From: Nakamurella alba
GTDB taxonomy: Bacteria; Actinomycetota; Actinomycetes; Mycobacteriales; Nakamurellaceae
NCBI RefSeq assembly: GCF_009707545.1
Contig: NZ_WLYK01000003.1
Location: forward strand, 275,165-339,164
Length of the DNA stretch: 64,000 nt
Direction: 5' to 3'
Of the stretch, positions 7,335 to 16,227 are shown in pieces. The translations under genes were made by a program, and so were the position numbers. Every line of letters starts with the position of its first letter. Positions within the stretch are counted from its first letter, which is position 1. The notes beneath the pieces were generated by a model. It was not told the origin of the DNA and did not search any database. It saw only the letters and a list, made by a program, of their open reading frames with translations.

Positions 7335-8735
7335 GTGCAGATTCATCGGGGACACCTCATCCATGTGACCGGATCGCCCACCGTGCAGGAGAGCGCCGCG
7401 CACCTCGTGGCGATCGAGGACGGGGCACTCGTCATCGGCGACGACGGCCGCATCCTGTTCAGCGGCGCCTACGCCGACCTGCCGGCGGAGTACGCCGGGG
7501 TCGAGATCGACGACCACCGACCGGCCTTCCTGCTGCCCGGATTCGTCGACACCCACATCCACTTCCCGCAGACCTTCGCCGGCGACGCCTACGGCGGCGG
7601 GCAGCTGCTCGAGTGGCTGAACGCCTGCATCTTCCCGTCCGAGTCCCGGCTGGCCGACCCGGAGTTCGCCGAGCGGGCGGCACTGGAGTTCGTCCGGCGG
7701 CGGACGGCGGCCGGCACCACCGCGGCCATGGTCTTCGGCTCCGCGTTCCCGCACGCCCAGGACGCCCTCTTCGAGCAGACACAGCGGGCCGGGCTGCGGA
7801 TCGTCAGCGGACGCGGGATCCAGACCGTCGGACCGGACTCCGCCAAGCCCCTCATCTCGTCGGAAGCAGATGCGCTGCGGCTGACCAAGGCGGAGATCGA
7901 CAAGTGGCACGCCGCCGACACCGGTGACGTGGCCACCGCACTGCTGCACGTCGCGGTGGTCCCCCGGTTCTCGCTCTCGGTCACCACCGGGACGCTCAAG
8001 AACCTCGGCGAGCTGTACGACTCGGTGCGCGGCAACGGCGTCTACTTCCACTCCCACCTCAACGAGAACAACCGCCCCGGCACCGGGGAGGTCGACTCGG
8101 TGAAGCAGAGCTACCAGGTGGAGACCTATCTCGACACCTACGACGGGAAGTTCCTGCCCGGTTCGCAGGTCGGCGGCAAGAGCTTCCTCGGCAGGCGCAG
8201 CATCATGGCCCACTCCGTGCACTGCACCGACGGCGAGCTCGCCCGGATGGCGGAGACCGGGACGTCCATCGCCCATTGTCCGGTGTCCCAGCAGTTCCTC
8301 GGATCCGGGACCATGCCGTGGCGCCGGACGATCGCGTCCGGGGTCAACGTGGCGGCGGGCACCGACTTCGGCGGCGGCGACACCTGGCTGATCTCCGAGG
8401 TCATGTCCGACGCGTTCAAGGTGCACATCTCCGAGCCCGGCGACGCGGCGATCTCGATGCATCCGGCCGAGATGCTCTTCACCGCAACACTGGCCGGCGC
8501 CCGCGCACTCGACATGGAGGACCGGTTCGGCAATCTCGACGCCGGAAAGGAGGCCGACTTCCTGGTCGTCGACCCGGCGGGCTGGGGCCCGACGGCCGCT
8601 GCGATCGACCACGGCATCCGGTCCGACGATCCCGAGATGGCCCGGGATCAAACACTGTTCGCCCTGCTGATGACGATGCGCGAGCCGGCCATCAGCCAGG
8701 TGTGGGTGCAGGGTCGCCGCGTCGTGGCACCCTGA
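7335..8735 (+). CDS. guaD: Guanine deaminase
   Basis: The enzyme converts guanine to xanthine and ammonia in purine salvage or breakdown. The 466-residue amidohydrolase shows the metal site in order: HIH at 74-76 in PGFVDTHIHFPQT, FHSHLNE, MAHSVHCTD, and the aspartate in AGTDFGGGD. The FPQTF segment after HIH and SHLNE are typical of guanine deaminases. GTG at 7335 (VQIHRGHLIH) begins where family similarity begins; the Shine-Dalgarno is weak and the frame is open further upstream, so the start is uncertain. The gene is transcribed away from the MarR operon, and a small ABM-like protein gene follows 19 bases later. Confidence 0.85.
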   Translation: MQIHRGHLIHVTGSPTVQESAAHLVAIEDGALVIGDDGRILFSGAYADLPAEYAGVEIDDHRPAFLLPGFVDTHIHFPQTFAGDAYGGGQLLEWLNACIFPSESRLADPEFAERAALEFVRRRTAAGTTAAMVFGSAFPHAQDALFEQTQRAGLRIVSGRGIQTVGPDSAKPLISSEADALRLTKAEIDKWHAADTGDVATALLHVAVVPRFSLSVTTGTLKNLGELYDSVRGNGVYFHSHLNENNRPGTGEVDSVKQSYQVETYLDTYDGKFLPGSQVGGKSFLGRRSIMAHSVHCTDGELARMAETGTSIAHCPVSQQFLGSGTMPWRRTIASGVNVAAGTDFGGGDTWLISEVMSDAFKVHISEPGDAAISMHPAEMLFTATLAGARALDMEDRFGNLDAGKEADFLVVDPAGWGPTAAAIDHGIRSDDPEMARDQTLFALLMTMREPAISQVWVQGRRVVAP

Positions 8736-8754
8736 TCCGGTGCCCGGAGAGCAG

Positions 8755-9744
8755 ATGACCCGCCCGGCGGCGGCCGGACCCGCAGCGGTCGGCATGACCG
8801 TGTACCACCGTTCCGGCGACCCTGCCGCGTTCCGGGAGTGGGCGGACCGGTTGATCGACGCGGCGCGTGCGCACCCGGGGTTCCGTGAGGGCGGCTCGGC
8901 GACGCCGGACGCGACCGAGCTGGACTGGTCCGTCGGGATCGCCTTCGGGTCCATGTCCGCCCTGGACGCCTGGCTCGACAGTGGGGACCGGCAGCGGGTT
9001 CTCGCGGAGGGGCGGGAGCGGGGGGTGCACCGCGCGGCCGAGCTGGCCGCCCGCGGCACCACCATGCCGCCGGCCGGCACCGCCGTCTTCGAGCACTCCG
9101 TCGAGGCCGCGCGCACCCAGGACTTCCTGGACAGTCAGCGCCGACTGTCCCAGGTCGCCGCCGGATTCCCTGGGTTCCAGGGCGTCGCCGTGCAGCCGGC
9201 GCCCGATCAGGGAGACGGCCCGGACGGCAGCACCCGGTGGATCTCGGTACTGCGGTTCCGCACCGGGGCCCAGCTGGAGACCTGGATGCACTCCGACGAG
9301 CGGGCGAGAGAACTGCCGGGCCTGCGGTCCTCGCTCGGCGAGGACTTCACCGAACTGACCGCCAGCACCCCCTTCGGCTCGATCGTCCGGGTCTCCGACG
9401 GACAGGCCCGGACGACGCCGCAGTGGAAGTCGGCCCTGCTGGTCCTGCTGGTGCTGTACCCGACCGTGATGCTGCTGTCCCGGTTCGTCGGACCGCTGCT
9501 CGCGGACGCCGGTGCACCGGAATGGTTGGCGATGTGGCTCAGCCAGATCCTCTCCGTCGGCCTGATGACCTACCTGCTGATGCCACTCGTGACCGGCCGG
9601 TTCCGGCGCTGGCTCGACCCGGTCGACGGCGCCGGCCTCCGCATCACCCTGCTCGGCCTGGCCGCCGCGCTCCTGGTGATCGCGATCTGCCTGGCCGTCT
9701 TCGGCACCGTGCAATGGCTGCAGTTCTGGGACTACCAGGATTGA
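8755..9744 (+). CDS. Two-domain ABM-like (dimeric alpha-beta barrel) membrane protein
   Basis: This 329-residue protein has two successive antibiotic-biosynthesis-monooxygenase-like domains. The first is residues 14-95 (VYHRSGDPAAFREWADRL, HPGFREG). The second is about 105-205 (RRLSQVAAGFPGFQGVAV, ETWMHSDERARELPGL). Three membrane spans follow at the C-terminus (LLVLLVLYPTVMLLS, LSQILSVGLMTYLLM, LLGLAAALLVIAICLAVF). Such membrane-anchored tandem ABM proteins are of unknown function; the domain often handles small aromatic or haem-like ligands. ATG at 8755 follows GGAG with 5-base spacing and is preferred over the GTG at 8740. It is probably cotranscribed with guanine deaminase, but no functional link is evident. 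Confidence 0.7.
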   Translation: MTRPAAAGPAAVGMTVYHRSGDPAAFREWADRLIDAARAHPGFREGGSATPDATELDWSVGIAFGSMSALDAWLDSGDRQRVLAEGRERGVHRAAELAARGTTMPPAGTAVFEHSVEAARTQDFLDSQRRLSQVAAGFPGFQGVAVQPAPDQGDGPDGSTRWISVLRFRTGAQLETWMHSDERARELPGLRSSLGEDFTELTASTPFGSIVRVSDGQARTTPQWKSALLVLLVLYPTVMLLSRFVGPLLADAGAPEWLAMWLSQILSVGLMTYLLMPLVTGRFRRWLDPVDGAGLRITLLGLAAALLVIAICLAVFGTVQWLQFWDYQD

Positions 9745-9820
9745 CCCTGGCGTCGCCGGGGACCTGCAGGAGGTCGGGCCCGACGCCCGGCCGTCCGGCG
9801 CAGGACCCACGGAGGCACAC

Positions 9821-10795
9821 ATGACGGTCATCGCGATCGAGGAGCATTGGAACCTGCCGGAGCTGACTGCAGCCGTGCGGGCCCTGCCGCCCGACCGCGG
9901 TGACCCGAGCACGGTGCTCGACGACCACGGTGACAACGCTTCGCTGCTGCACGATCTCGGCGACGGGCGCATTGCCGGGATGGACCGGCAAGGGGTGGAT
10001 GTGCAGGTCCTGTCGCTCGCTCCGCCCGGCACCCACCCGCTCGACGCCACCGAGGCCGTCCGGCTGGCCACCACCGCCAACAACACGGTCGCGGCCGCCG
10101 TCGACCGGTACCCGGACCGGTTGAAGGCACTGGCGACGCTGCCGATGGGCGATCCCGCCGCCGCGGTCGCCGAGCTGGAGCGCACCACGGCGCTCGGGTT
10201 CGTCGGGGCGATGGTCTACGGCAGGGTCGGCGACCTCCCGCTCGACGACCCACGTTTCGACGAGGTCTTCGCGTCGGCCGCGGCACTGGGCCGTCCGGTC
10301 TTCGTGCACCCGCAGATCCCCGGCGCGCAGGTCCGCGCGGCGTCGTACTCGGGGTTCGACCCGGTCACCGAGCTCGGCCTGGCGACGTTCGGTTGGGGCT
10401 GGCACCTGCAGGCCGCGGAGGCGGTGCTGCGGCTGATCGTCCGCGGGATCTTCGACCGCCACCCCGGCCTACAACTGGTGTTGGGGCACTGGGGCGAGCT
10501 CCTGCTCTTCTGGACCGACCGGGTCGACAGCCTCTCCCGCGTGGCACATCTCGACCGGAAGGTATCGGACTATCTGCGGTCGAACGTGCACATCACCTGC
10601 TCCGGAATGCTGAACCCGACCTTGCTCCGACACACCCTCGAGGTGACCACCCCGGACCGGCTGCTGTTCTCCACCGACCACCCGTTCCAGCGGCCGACCG
10701 CGGGCGACATCCGCGACTTCCTCGACCACTTCCCCACCGACGAGTCCCGCGAGCAGTTCACCTCCGGCAACGCCCGGGCACTCTTCGGTATCTGA
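9821..10795 (+). CDS. Amidohydrolase family 2 (ACMSD-like) protein
   Basis: The 324-residue protein has the amidohydrolase-2 barrel found in aminocarboxymuconate-semialdehyde decarboxylase and gamma-resorcylate decarboxylase. The N-terminus IAIEEHW supplies the first metal ligands in the EEH form common in this branch. FVHPQIPG gives the next histidine, LGHWGELLLFW the following one, and LLFSTDHPFQ the conserved aspartate. It probably decarboxylates or hydrolyses a small aromatic or dicarboxylic acid. ATG at 9821 follows GGAGGCACAC. The gene stands 76 bases after the ABM protein gene and is convergent with the NmrA-like gene, with an 8-base gap and no visible hairpin. Confidence 0.83.
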   Translation: MTVIAIEEHWNLPELTAAVRALPPDRGDPSTVLDDHGDNASLLHDLGDGRIAGMDRQGVDVQVLSLAPPGTHPLDATEAVRLATTANNTVAAAVDRYPDRLKALATLPMGDPAAAVAELERTTALGFVGAMVYGRVGDLPLDDPRFDEVFASAAALGRPVFVHPQIPGAQVRAASYSGFDPVTELGLATFGWGWHLQAAEAVLRLIVRGIFDRHPGLQLVLGHWGELLLFWTDRVDSLSRVAHLDRKVSDYLRSNVHITCSGMLNPTLLRHTLEVTTPDRLLFSTDHPFQRPTAGDIRDFLDHFPTDESREQFTSGNARALFGI

Positions 10796-10803
10796 GTCCG
10801 GCC

Positions 10804-11661
10804 CTACGACGCAGTGATCTGCTGCAGTTCCTGACGGACGGTCCGCGGCTCCCGGCCGAGCAGCGCCGCCAGTGTCGCGTCGGTGCCGGCGAAGAAGCCG
10901 GCGGCGGCGGCCTGGTACATGCCGAGGGTGAACCGGGCCATCATCTCCGGCTGCCCGCCGGCGATCTGCCCGGCGAGCCAGGTGTCCTCGTCGACGATCT
11001 CGAACCCGATCGGCCGGCCGACCACCTCGGACAGCACGCCGGTCACCTCGGCGAAGGTCGGCGCAGCGCTCGCCGTGAGGGTGACCGGGCCGTCGACCGG
11101 CCGCCCGGACGTCAGGATCGCCGCGGCACCCACCGCGGCGTCCTCCCGGGATGTCCAGGACACCGGGCCGTCCGCGGGCAGCGACACCGTGCCGCTCTCC
11201 TGCCACCTCCCGAGCAGCCATCCCAGGCTGTGCAGGTAGAAGCCGTTGCGCAGCGAAGTCCACGCCAGACCCGAATCGGCGAGCAGGTTCTCGGTCGCCG
11301 CGTGCACCTGCGCCGGCCGGAACGGGGACGCCGGATCCGCTCCCTGATGACTGGTGTACAGCACCCTGCCCACCCCGGCGGCGACAGCCGCGTCGATCGC
11401 GGCACCGTGCAAGGCGACGGCGTCGGCCCCGGGATCGTTCGACGAGACCAGCAGCAACTGGTCGGCGCCGGCGAACGCGGCCCGCAGGGCGGCCGGATCG
11501 TCGTACCCGCCGCGCCGCACGTGCACCCCACGGTCGGCGAACCGCGCTGCCTTGCCGACATCGCGGGCCACCACCGTGATGTCGGCCGGCGGCACGGTCT
11601 CGAGCAGCTGTTCGACGGTGGCGCCGTTGAGCGCGCCGGTGGCTCCGGTGACGGTGATCAT
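10804..11661 (-). CDS. NmrA-like NAD(P)-binding protein (atypical SDR)
   Basis: The 285-residue protein starts with ITVTGATGALNG, the GxxGxxG dinucleotide motif of NmrA/QOR2-like atypical SDRs. VLYTSHQGADP in the middle and the TSLRNGFYLHS segment are typical of the group. Members sense or reduce using NADPH and often act as quinone reductases or redox sensors. An AGGAG sits 8 bases before the ATG. The gene is divergent from a TetR regulator 87 bases away, the classic repressor-target layout. Confidence 0.82.
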   Translation of the reverse strand: MITVTGATGALNGATVEQLLETVPPADITVVARDVGKAARFADRGVHVRRGGYDDPAALRAAFAGADQLLLVSSNDPGADAVALHGAAIDAAVAAGVGRVLYTSHQGADPASPFRPAQVHAATENLLADSGLAWTSLRNGFYLHSLGWLLGRWQESGTVSLPADGPVSWTSREDAAVGAAAILTSGRPVDGPVTLTASAAPTFAEVTGVLSEVVGRPIGFEIVDEDTWLAGQIAGGQPEMMARFTLGMYQAAAAGFFAGTDATLAALLGREPRTVRQELQQITAS

Positions 11662-11748
11662 CGATCACTCCTTCTTGTTATCAGTGATTCGACAGCAGTG
11701 ATACCATCGGAAACACAGCGATAGCAAGTCTGCGTTATCGTTGGAAGC
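11662..11748. promoter_or_regulatory. Divergent control region of the NmrA-like/TetR pair
   Basis: The 87-base gap has repeated GTGAT/TATC half-sites: TATCAGTGATTCGACAGCAG and the next GTGATA, then CGATA (11719-11723) inverted to TATCG (11736-11740) around 12 bases. These are candidate TetR sites controlling both genes. Exact operator boundaries cannot be fixed by eye. Confidence 0.4.
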
Positions 11749-12564
11749 ATGATCGAGACCGCCGGCCGCACCGACACCCGGGCCCGCATCGTCGAGGTCG
11801 CCGCCCGGTTGCTGCAGGAGCAGGGGCCGGTGGCGGTGACCACCCGCGGCGTCGCCGAGCAGGCGGGCGTGCAGGCCCCGACGATCTACCGCCTCTTCGG
11901 CGACAAGGACGGCCTGCTGGAGGCGGTCGCCGAACACGTGATGAACGCGTTCGTGGCGGCGAAGGCCCGGCTGGTCGCCGACGCGACGGCCGCCGACGTC
12001 GACCCGCTGGACGACCTTCGGGACGGTTGGCGGACCCAGATCAACTTCGGCATCGCACATCCCGCGCTGTTCCGGCTGCTCGGCGACCCGGACCGGGTGC
12101 GACTCTCCCCTGCGGCACGCTCCGGCCGGGAGGTGCTGGCGGCCCGGGTGCACCGGCTGGCCCGCACCGGACGGCTCCGGGTCTCCGAGGACCGGGCCGT
12201 CGACCTGATCCAGGCGGCCGGCACCGGCGTGATCCAGACCCTGCTCGCCACCCCACCGGACCGGCGCGACCCGCAGCTCGCCGACGAGATGTGGGAGGCC
12301 GTGCTCGACCGGATCCTCACCCCGGACCCGGCGGCAGCCGACACCACGCGCGGCACAGGGAGAACAGGGAGCCCGGCAAGCACCGACGCGGCGATGGCGA
12401 CGTCGGTGGCCTTCCGTGCTCTCGTCCCCGATCTCACCGCACTCAGCGCTGCCGAGCGGGCACTGATCGCCGAGTGGCTGGACCGCATCGTGAACAACAC
12501 GTCCTCCGCACCGGCGCAGGCCGGCACCTCCGGGCCGACGACGCGCCGGCGCCGACAGCACTGA
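11749..12564 (+). CDS. TetR/AcrR family transcriptional regulator
   Basis: The 271-residue protein begins with the TetR DNA-binding domain: RIVEVAARLLQEQGPVAVTT, then RGVAEQAGVQAPTIYRLFGDKDGLLEAV as the helix-turn-helix with its YRLFGDK signature. The C-terminal domain is longer than usual, with a flexible stretch near residues 195-215 (PAAADTTRGTGRTGSP) and a final helix. It probably represses the divergent NmrA-like gene and itself, released by an unknown ligand. ATG at 11749 is preceded immediately by GGAAGC and by a TATC-rich segment that could be a -10 region. Confidence 0.87.
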   Translation: MIETAGRTDTRARIVEVAARLLQEQGPVAVTTRGVAEQAGVQAPTIYRLFGDKDGLLEAVAEHVMNAFVAAKARLVADATAADVDPLDDLRDGWRTQINFGIAHPALFRLLGDPDRVRLSPAARSGREVLAARVHRLARTGRLRVSEDRAVDLIQAAGTGVIQTLLATPPDRRDPQLADEMWEAVLDRILTPDPAAADTTRGTGRTGSPASTDAAMATSVAFRALVPDLTALSAAERALIAEWLDRIVNNTSSAPAQAGTSGPTTRRRRQH

Positions 12565-12582
12565 TCGGGCAGGGGATCCGGT

Positions 12583-13485
12583 TCAGCGCAGTCGCCCTCC
12601 CGGATCGCTCATCCGGCCGACGGTCGCAGCGATCTCCTGCAGCAGTGCGGCCACGGCGGGCCGACGCATCCCGTCGAGTCGGCTGACCACCCAGTAGTCC
12701 AGCACCATAGACACCTCGTCGGCCAGCACCCGTTCCAGCTCGGGATGCTGCGCGGCCAGGAAGGTCGGCAGCAGCCCGAGCCCGGCGCCCGCCCGGGTCG
12801 CCGCGACGTGCGCCATGACGTTGGTCGACGTCACGGCGTCCTGCATCTCCGGGAGCAGCCGGCGGCCCACGTCGAGGGCGTCGACCTGCAGCATCGACGG
12901 AACGAAGTAGACCAGTCGGTGCCGGGTCAACCCGGCGGTCGACGTGGGCGCCGGGTGGTCGCGGAAGTACTCGGCCGAGCCGAACAGGCCCAGTTCGTAG
13001 GCGCCGAGCCGGTGCGCCTCGGCCCGGAGCACGTCTGGCTTGCCGACCACCACCTCGACGTCCGAACCGGAGCGCTGGGTGCCGGCCCGCCGGGTCGCGG
13101 CGATGATCTCCACCGTCACCCCCGGATGGCGCTGCCGCACCCGGGCGGCGGCCGGCGCGGCGACGTGCACGGTGAAGGCGTCGGGTGCGGACAGCCGCAC
13201 GATGTCCTCCAACGGCGCCTCCCGCCCCTGTCCGGCGGTCAGTACCGCGACCGCCTCGGACACCTGCTCCGCAGCGGCGACCGCCTGCTGGCCGAGCGGG
13301 GTGAGCACCCAGGCACCGGAGGTGCGCGTCAGCACCTTCCCACCGAGCGCGCGTTCCAGCGCAGCGATCCGGCGGGCGATGGTGGTGTGGTTCAGCCCGC
13401 GCACCTCAGCAGCCCGGGTGAACCTCCCGGTACGGCCGACATCCAGCAGGATCAGCAGGTCGTTGGGACTGACGGACGCGGCCAT
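12583..13485 (-). CDS. LysR family transcriptional regulator
   Basis: The 300-residue protein has an N-terminal winged helix (NDLLILLDVGRTGRFTRAAE, then RGLNHTTIARRIAALERALGGKVLTRT) and a periplasmic-binding-like effector domain from about residue 90. The NHTTIARRI form of the recognition helix marks the group whose helix reads NHTT rather than SQSA. ATG at 13485 is preceded by AAGGA with 7-base spacing. The frame stays open to 13671, but that region is the divergent promoter. It faces the acyl-CoA ligase operon and is the likely regulator of that operon. Confidence 0.88.
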   Translation of the reverse strand: MAASVSPNDLLILLDVGRTGRFTRAAEVRGLNHTTIARRIAALERALGGKVLTRTSGAWVLTPLGQQAVAAAEQVSEAVAVLTAGQGREAPLEDIVRLSAPDAFTVHVAAPAAARVRQRHPGVTVEIIAATRRAGTQRSGSDVEVVVGKPDVLRAEAHRLGAYELGLFGSAEYFRDHPAPTSTAGLTRHRLVYFVPSMLQVDALDVGRRLLPEMQDAVTSTNVMAHVAATRAGAGLGLLPTFLAAQHPELERVLADEVSMVLDYWVVSRLDGMRRPAVAALLQEIAATVGRMSDPGGRLR

Positions 13486-13529
13486 CCGCGCATCCTTGCA
13501 CGGCTTCCTGCGGCGAACGGCCCACCGGA

Positions 13530-13584
13530 TGCACATTCCTGCACAGTCGAGGTGCACCATCCGCCATTGCCGGACCCGGTGCAC
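13530..13584. promoter_or_regulatory. Repeated TGCAC sites in the LysR/ligase divergent promoter
   Basis: TGCAC occurs at 13530, 13540, 13553 and 13580, two copies within extended GGTGCACC. They lie in the 229-base gap (13486-13714) between the LysR gene and the ligase gene and are candidate LysR contact sites. No perfect T-N11-A box stands out. Confidence 0.35.
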
Positions 13585-13714
13585 CGGCCGACACTGGGAC
13601 CGCTGCCGTGGCACCCACCCCGCGCGCAGCGGTTCCCGGGCGAGGACGCCGTGCCGCGGCGCGGTGTCCACCGGCCCCGCACGCAGTCACGTTCTCGGCA
13701 GAGGAGAGGACCGG

Positions 13715-15415
13715 ATGATCACCGACGACCAGCACCGGGGACCGGCCGCCATCGACCAGGCCACCGCCGACCAGGCCACCGCCGAACAGGCCACCGCCGG
13801 CCGGAGCACTTTCGACCGGGGCACCTTCGACCATGGCACCTTCGACAGATTGTGGGACGACACGGTCGCCGCCCACGGGTCGAGCACCTTCCTGTTGTTC
13901 CACGACGCCGGCGGCACCGTCACCCGGTGGACCTACGCCGAGTTCGACGCCGCGGTCGCGGATGTCGCCGGCACGCTGGCCCGGGCGGGCGTAGGGCCGG
14001 GCACCCCGGTGCACCTGGTGCTGCGCAACTGCCCGGCCTTCGTCGCGATCTGGCTGGCCGTGGCCCGACTGGGCGCCTGGATGGTGCCGGTCGACCCCGC
14101 CTCGACCGCCCGCGACATCGACCGCCAGGTCCGTCGGATCGGGCCGGCGGTGGCCTTCGTCGCCGCGGCGGACTCCTCCGCCGAGCGGTCGGCGGCCTTC
14201 GCCGAAGGTGCGGCCGGACGGGTCGGCACCGTCGTCGAGCTGACCGAGGACGCCGGTGACCTCGCTCCCGGGTCGCCGCTGCGGCAGGACGCCGGCACGC
14301 ATTCGGCCAGGGTCGGCGGACCGCAGCCGTCCGACCGGCTCGCGGTGATGTTCACCTCCGGCACCACCAGCGAGCCGAAGGGAGTGGAACTGACCCAGGC
14401 GAACTACGTCGCGGTCGCCGCCGGAATGGCGACCGCGGCCGGCCTGCGTGCGGAGCACCGCTGGTTCGTCACGCTCCCGCTGTTCCACGCCAACGCCCAG
14501 TACTACTGCTTCGCCCCGGCCATCGCGGTCGGCGCGAGTGTGGCACTGACGTCGACGTTCTCGGCCTCCGGTTGGGTCCCGCAGGCCAGGGCGCTCGAAG
14601 TCACCCACGCCAGCCTGTTCGCCGCCCCGATCCGGATGATCCTGGCCCGGTGCCCCGCCGAGGAGGCCCCGCTGCGACTCGGGCACGTCTGGTACGCACA
14701 GAGTCTCGGGGTCGAGCACCACCGCAGGTTCGGCGAGCTCGTCGGCACGGCACCACGACAGCTCTACGGGATGACCGAGACCATCTGCATCGTCACCTAC
14801 GACCGCAGCGAGCCGCCGCAGTCCGACGTGATCGGCACCCCGGCCGACCGTCGCGTCCGGCTGATCGATCCGGTCACCGGGGAGGAGGCCGGCACCGGCG
14901 TCCCCGGCGAGATGCACGTGCACGGCGAGCGCGGCCGTGATCTCTTCGCCGGTTACCTCGATGCACCGGAGATCAACGCGCGGGTGTTCGAGGCCGACAC
15001 GGACGGCACCGAGACCTGGTTCCGCACCGGTGATCTCGCCCAGGCGGACGACGACGGCACATTACGCTTCGTCGGCCGGATCGACGACGTGATCAAGGTG
15101 TCCGGAGAGAACGTCAGCCTCACCGAGGTCGAGGCCGCCATCGCCCAGGCGCCCGGCGTGCTCGAGGCCGCCGTCGTCGCCCAGCCCGATCCCGTCCGCG
15201 ACCAGGTGCCGATCGCCTACGTCGTCCCCAAGGACCTGACCGACCCGCCGGCCGTCGACGACCTGATCGGCTGGGCGACGAAGAACCTCGCACCGGCCGC
15301 CCGACCCCGCGGGTGGCACGTCATCGACGCGCTCCCCCGCACCAGTGTCGGCAAGGTCCGCCGGTTCAAGGTCACCGAGGCCACCGCCGTCGACACGCCC
15401 ACCCCGACACCATGA
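13715..15415 (+). CDS. AMP-dependent acyl-CoA synthetase/ligase
   Basis: The enzyme activates a carboxylic acid as acyl-AMP and transfers it to CoA. The 566-residue protein shows the adenylation-family motifs in order: MFTSGTTSEPKG (about 212), LYGMTET (about 350), WFRTGDLA, GRIDDVIKVSGENVS and the C-terminal TSVGKVRR with the catalytic lysine. It resembles crotonobetaine/carnitine-CoA ligases and medium-chain acyl-CoA ligases; the substrate is not readable. Residues 13-43 are an unusual tandem repeat (QATADQATAEQATAG, then TFDRGTFDHGTFDR). ATG at 13715 follows GGAGAGGACCGG. An SDR follows 28 bases later in the same operon. Confidence 0.87.
   Translation: MITDDQHRGPAAIDQATADQATAEQATAGRSTFDRGTFDHGTFDRLWDDTVAAHGSSTFLLFHDAGGTVTRWTYAEFDAAVADVAGTLARAGVGPGTPVHLVLRNCPAFVAIWLAVARLGAWMVPVDPASTARDIDRQVRRIGPAVAFVAAADSSAERSAAFAEGAAGRVGTVVELTEDAGDLAPGSPLRQDAGTHSARVGGPQPSDRLAVMFTSGTTSEPKGVELTQANYVAVAAGMATAAGLRAEHRWFVTLPLFHANAQYYCFAPAIAVGASVALTSTFSASGWVPQARALEVTHASLFAAPIRMILARCPAEEAPLRLGHVWYAQSLGVEHHRRFGELVGTAPRQLYGMTETICIVTYDRSEPPQSDVIGTPADRRVRLIDPVTGEEAGTGVPGEMHVHGERGRDLFAGYLDAPEINARVFEADTDGTETWFRTGDLAQADDDGTLRFVGRIDDVIKVSGENVSLTEVEAAIAQAPGVLEAAVVAQPDPVRDQVPIAYVVPKDLTDPPAVDDLIGWATKNLAPAARPRGWHVIDALPRTSVGKVRRFKVTEATAVDTPTPTP
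13754..13849 (+). repeat. In-frame tandem repeats encoding the ligase N-terminus
   Basis: About three 15-base units encode QATA plus one residue, followed by about three units encoding a TFD core. Repeats of this kind expand and contract by slippage. They precede the catalytic domain and probably do not affect catalysis. Confidence 0.6.
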
Positions 15416-15443
15416 CACCGAACGCACCCGGAGGAAACACCGC

Positions 15444-16208
15444 ATGACCCTCGACATCCCCGCCACCGACGGACGTGTCGCGGTGGTGACCGGTGCCGCC
15501 CAGGGCATCGGGTCCAGCATCGCCGAGTACCTCGCCGGCCAGGGCCTGGCCGTGGTGCTGCTCGACATCCTGCCGTCCGTCGCCACCACCGCCGACCGGA
15601 TCGGCGCGGCCGGGTACCACCAGCTGGACATCACCGACATCCCGGCGCTGCAGCACGCCGTGCACTCCACGGCGCAGGAGCACGGCCGGCTCGACGTGCT
15701 GGTCAACGTCGCCGGCACCTGCGGACGGCAGGGGTTCGAGGACCTGGACCCGGCCACCTTCGGCCGGGACATCGACACCAACCTGACGGCAACGGCTTTC
15801 GCCTGCCAGGCCGCGGTCTTCCCGCACATGCGGGAGCAGGGCAGCGGACGGCTGGTCAACATCGCGTCGGTGTCCGGCAAGGTCGGCGGCGTCGGCCCGG
15901 TCGATCCCGACGGCGGTGGTGGCCGGTCCGGCGCCGGCTACGCCTCCGCCAAGGCCGGCATCATCAACCTTTCCCGGTGGATCGCCCGCCAGGTCGGCGG
16001 CTGGGGCATCACCTGCAACGTGGTCGCGCCGGGGCCGATCGCGTCCCCGATGGCCGAAGGCGCCGAGTACGGCGTCGCCTCGATCCCGGTCCCGCGGATG
16101 GGCCGGCCGGCCGAGGTGGCCGCCGCCGTCGGCTATCTCATCGGCCCGGGATCGGACTACACCAATGGCACCTGCCTGCACGTCGACGGCGGCATGGTGA
16201 TGGCCTGA
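15444..16208 (+). CDS. SDR family oxidoreductase
   Basis: The 254-residue classical short-chain dehydrogenase has TGAAQGIG near residues 16-23, the NVAGT variant of the NNAG motif, IASVSG with the catalytic serine, and Y166/K170 in YASAKAG. It ends with YTNGTCLHVDGGMVMA, typical of 3-ketoacyl-ACP-reductase-like SDRs. It should oxidise a hydroxy-acyl group or reduce a keto group with NAD(P). Its place behind an acyl-CoA ligase suggests a short acid-degradation pathway. ATG at 15444 follows GGAGGAAACACCGC. Confidence 0.88.
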   Translation: MTLDIPATDGRVAVVTGAAQGIGSSIAEYLAGQGLAVVLLDILPSVATTADRIGAAGYHQLDITDIPALQHAVHSTAQEHGRLDVLVNVAGTCGRQGFEDLDPATFGRDIDTNLTATAFACQAAVFPHMREQGSGRLVNIASVSGKVGGVGPVDPDGGGGRSGAGYASAKAGIINLSRWIARQVGGWGITCNVVAPGPIASPMAEGAEYGVASIPVPRMGRPAEVAAAVGYLIGPGSDYTNGTCLHVDGGMVMA

Positions 16209-16227
16209 CCCGACGGTCGCACGCCGC

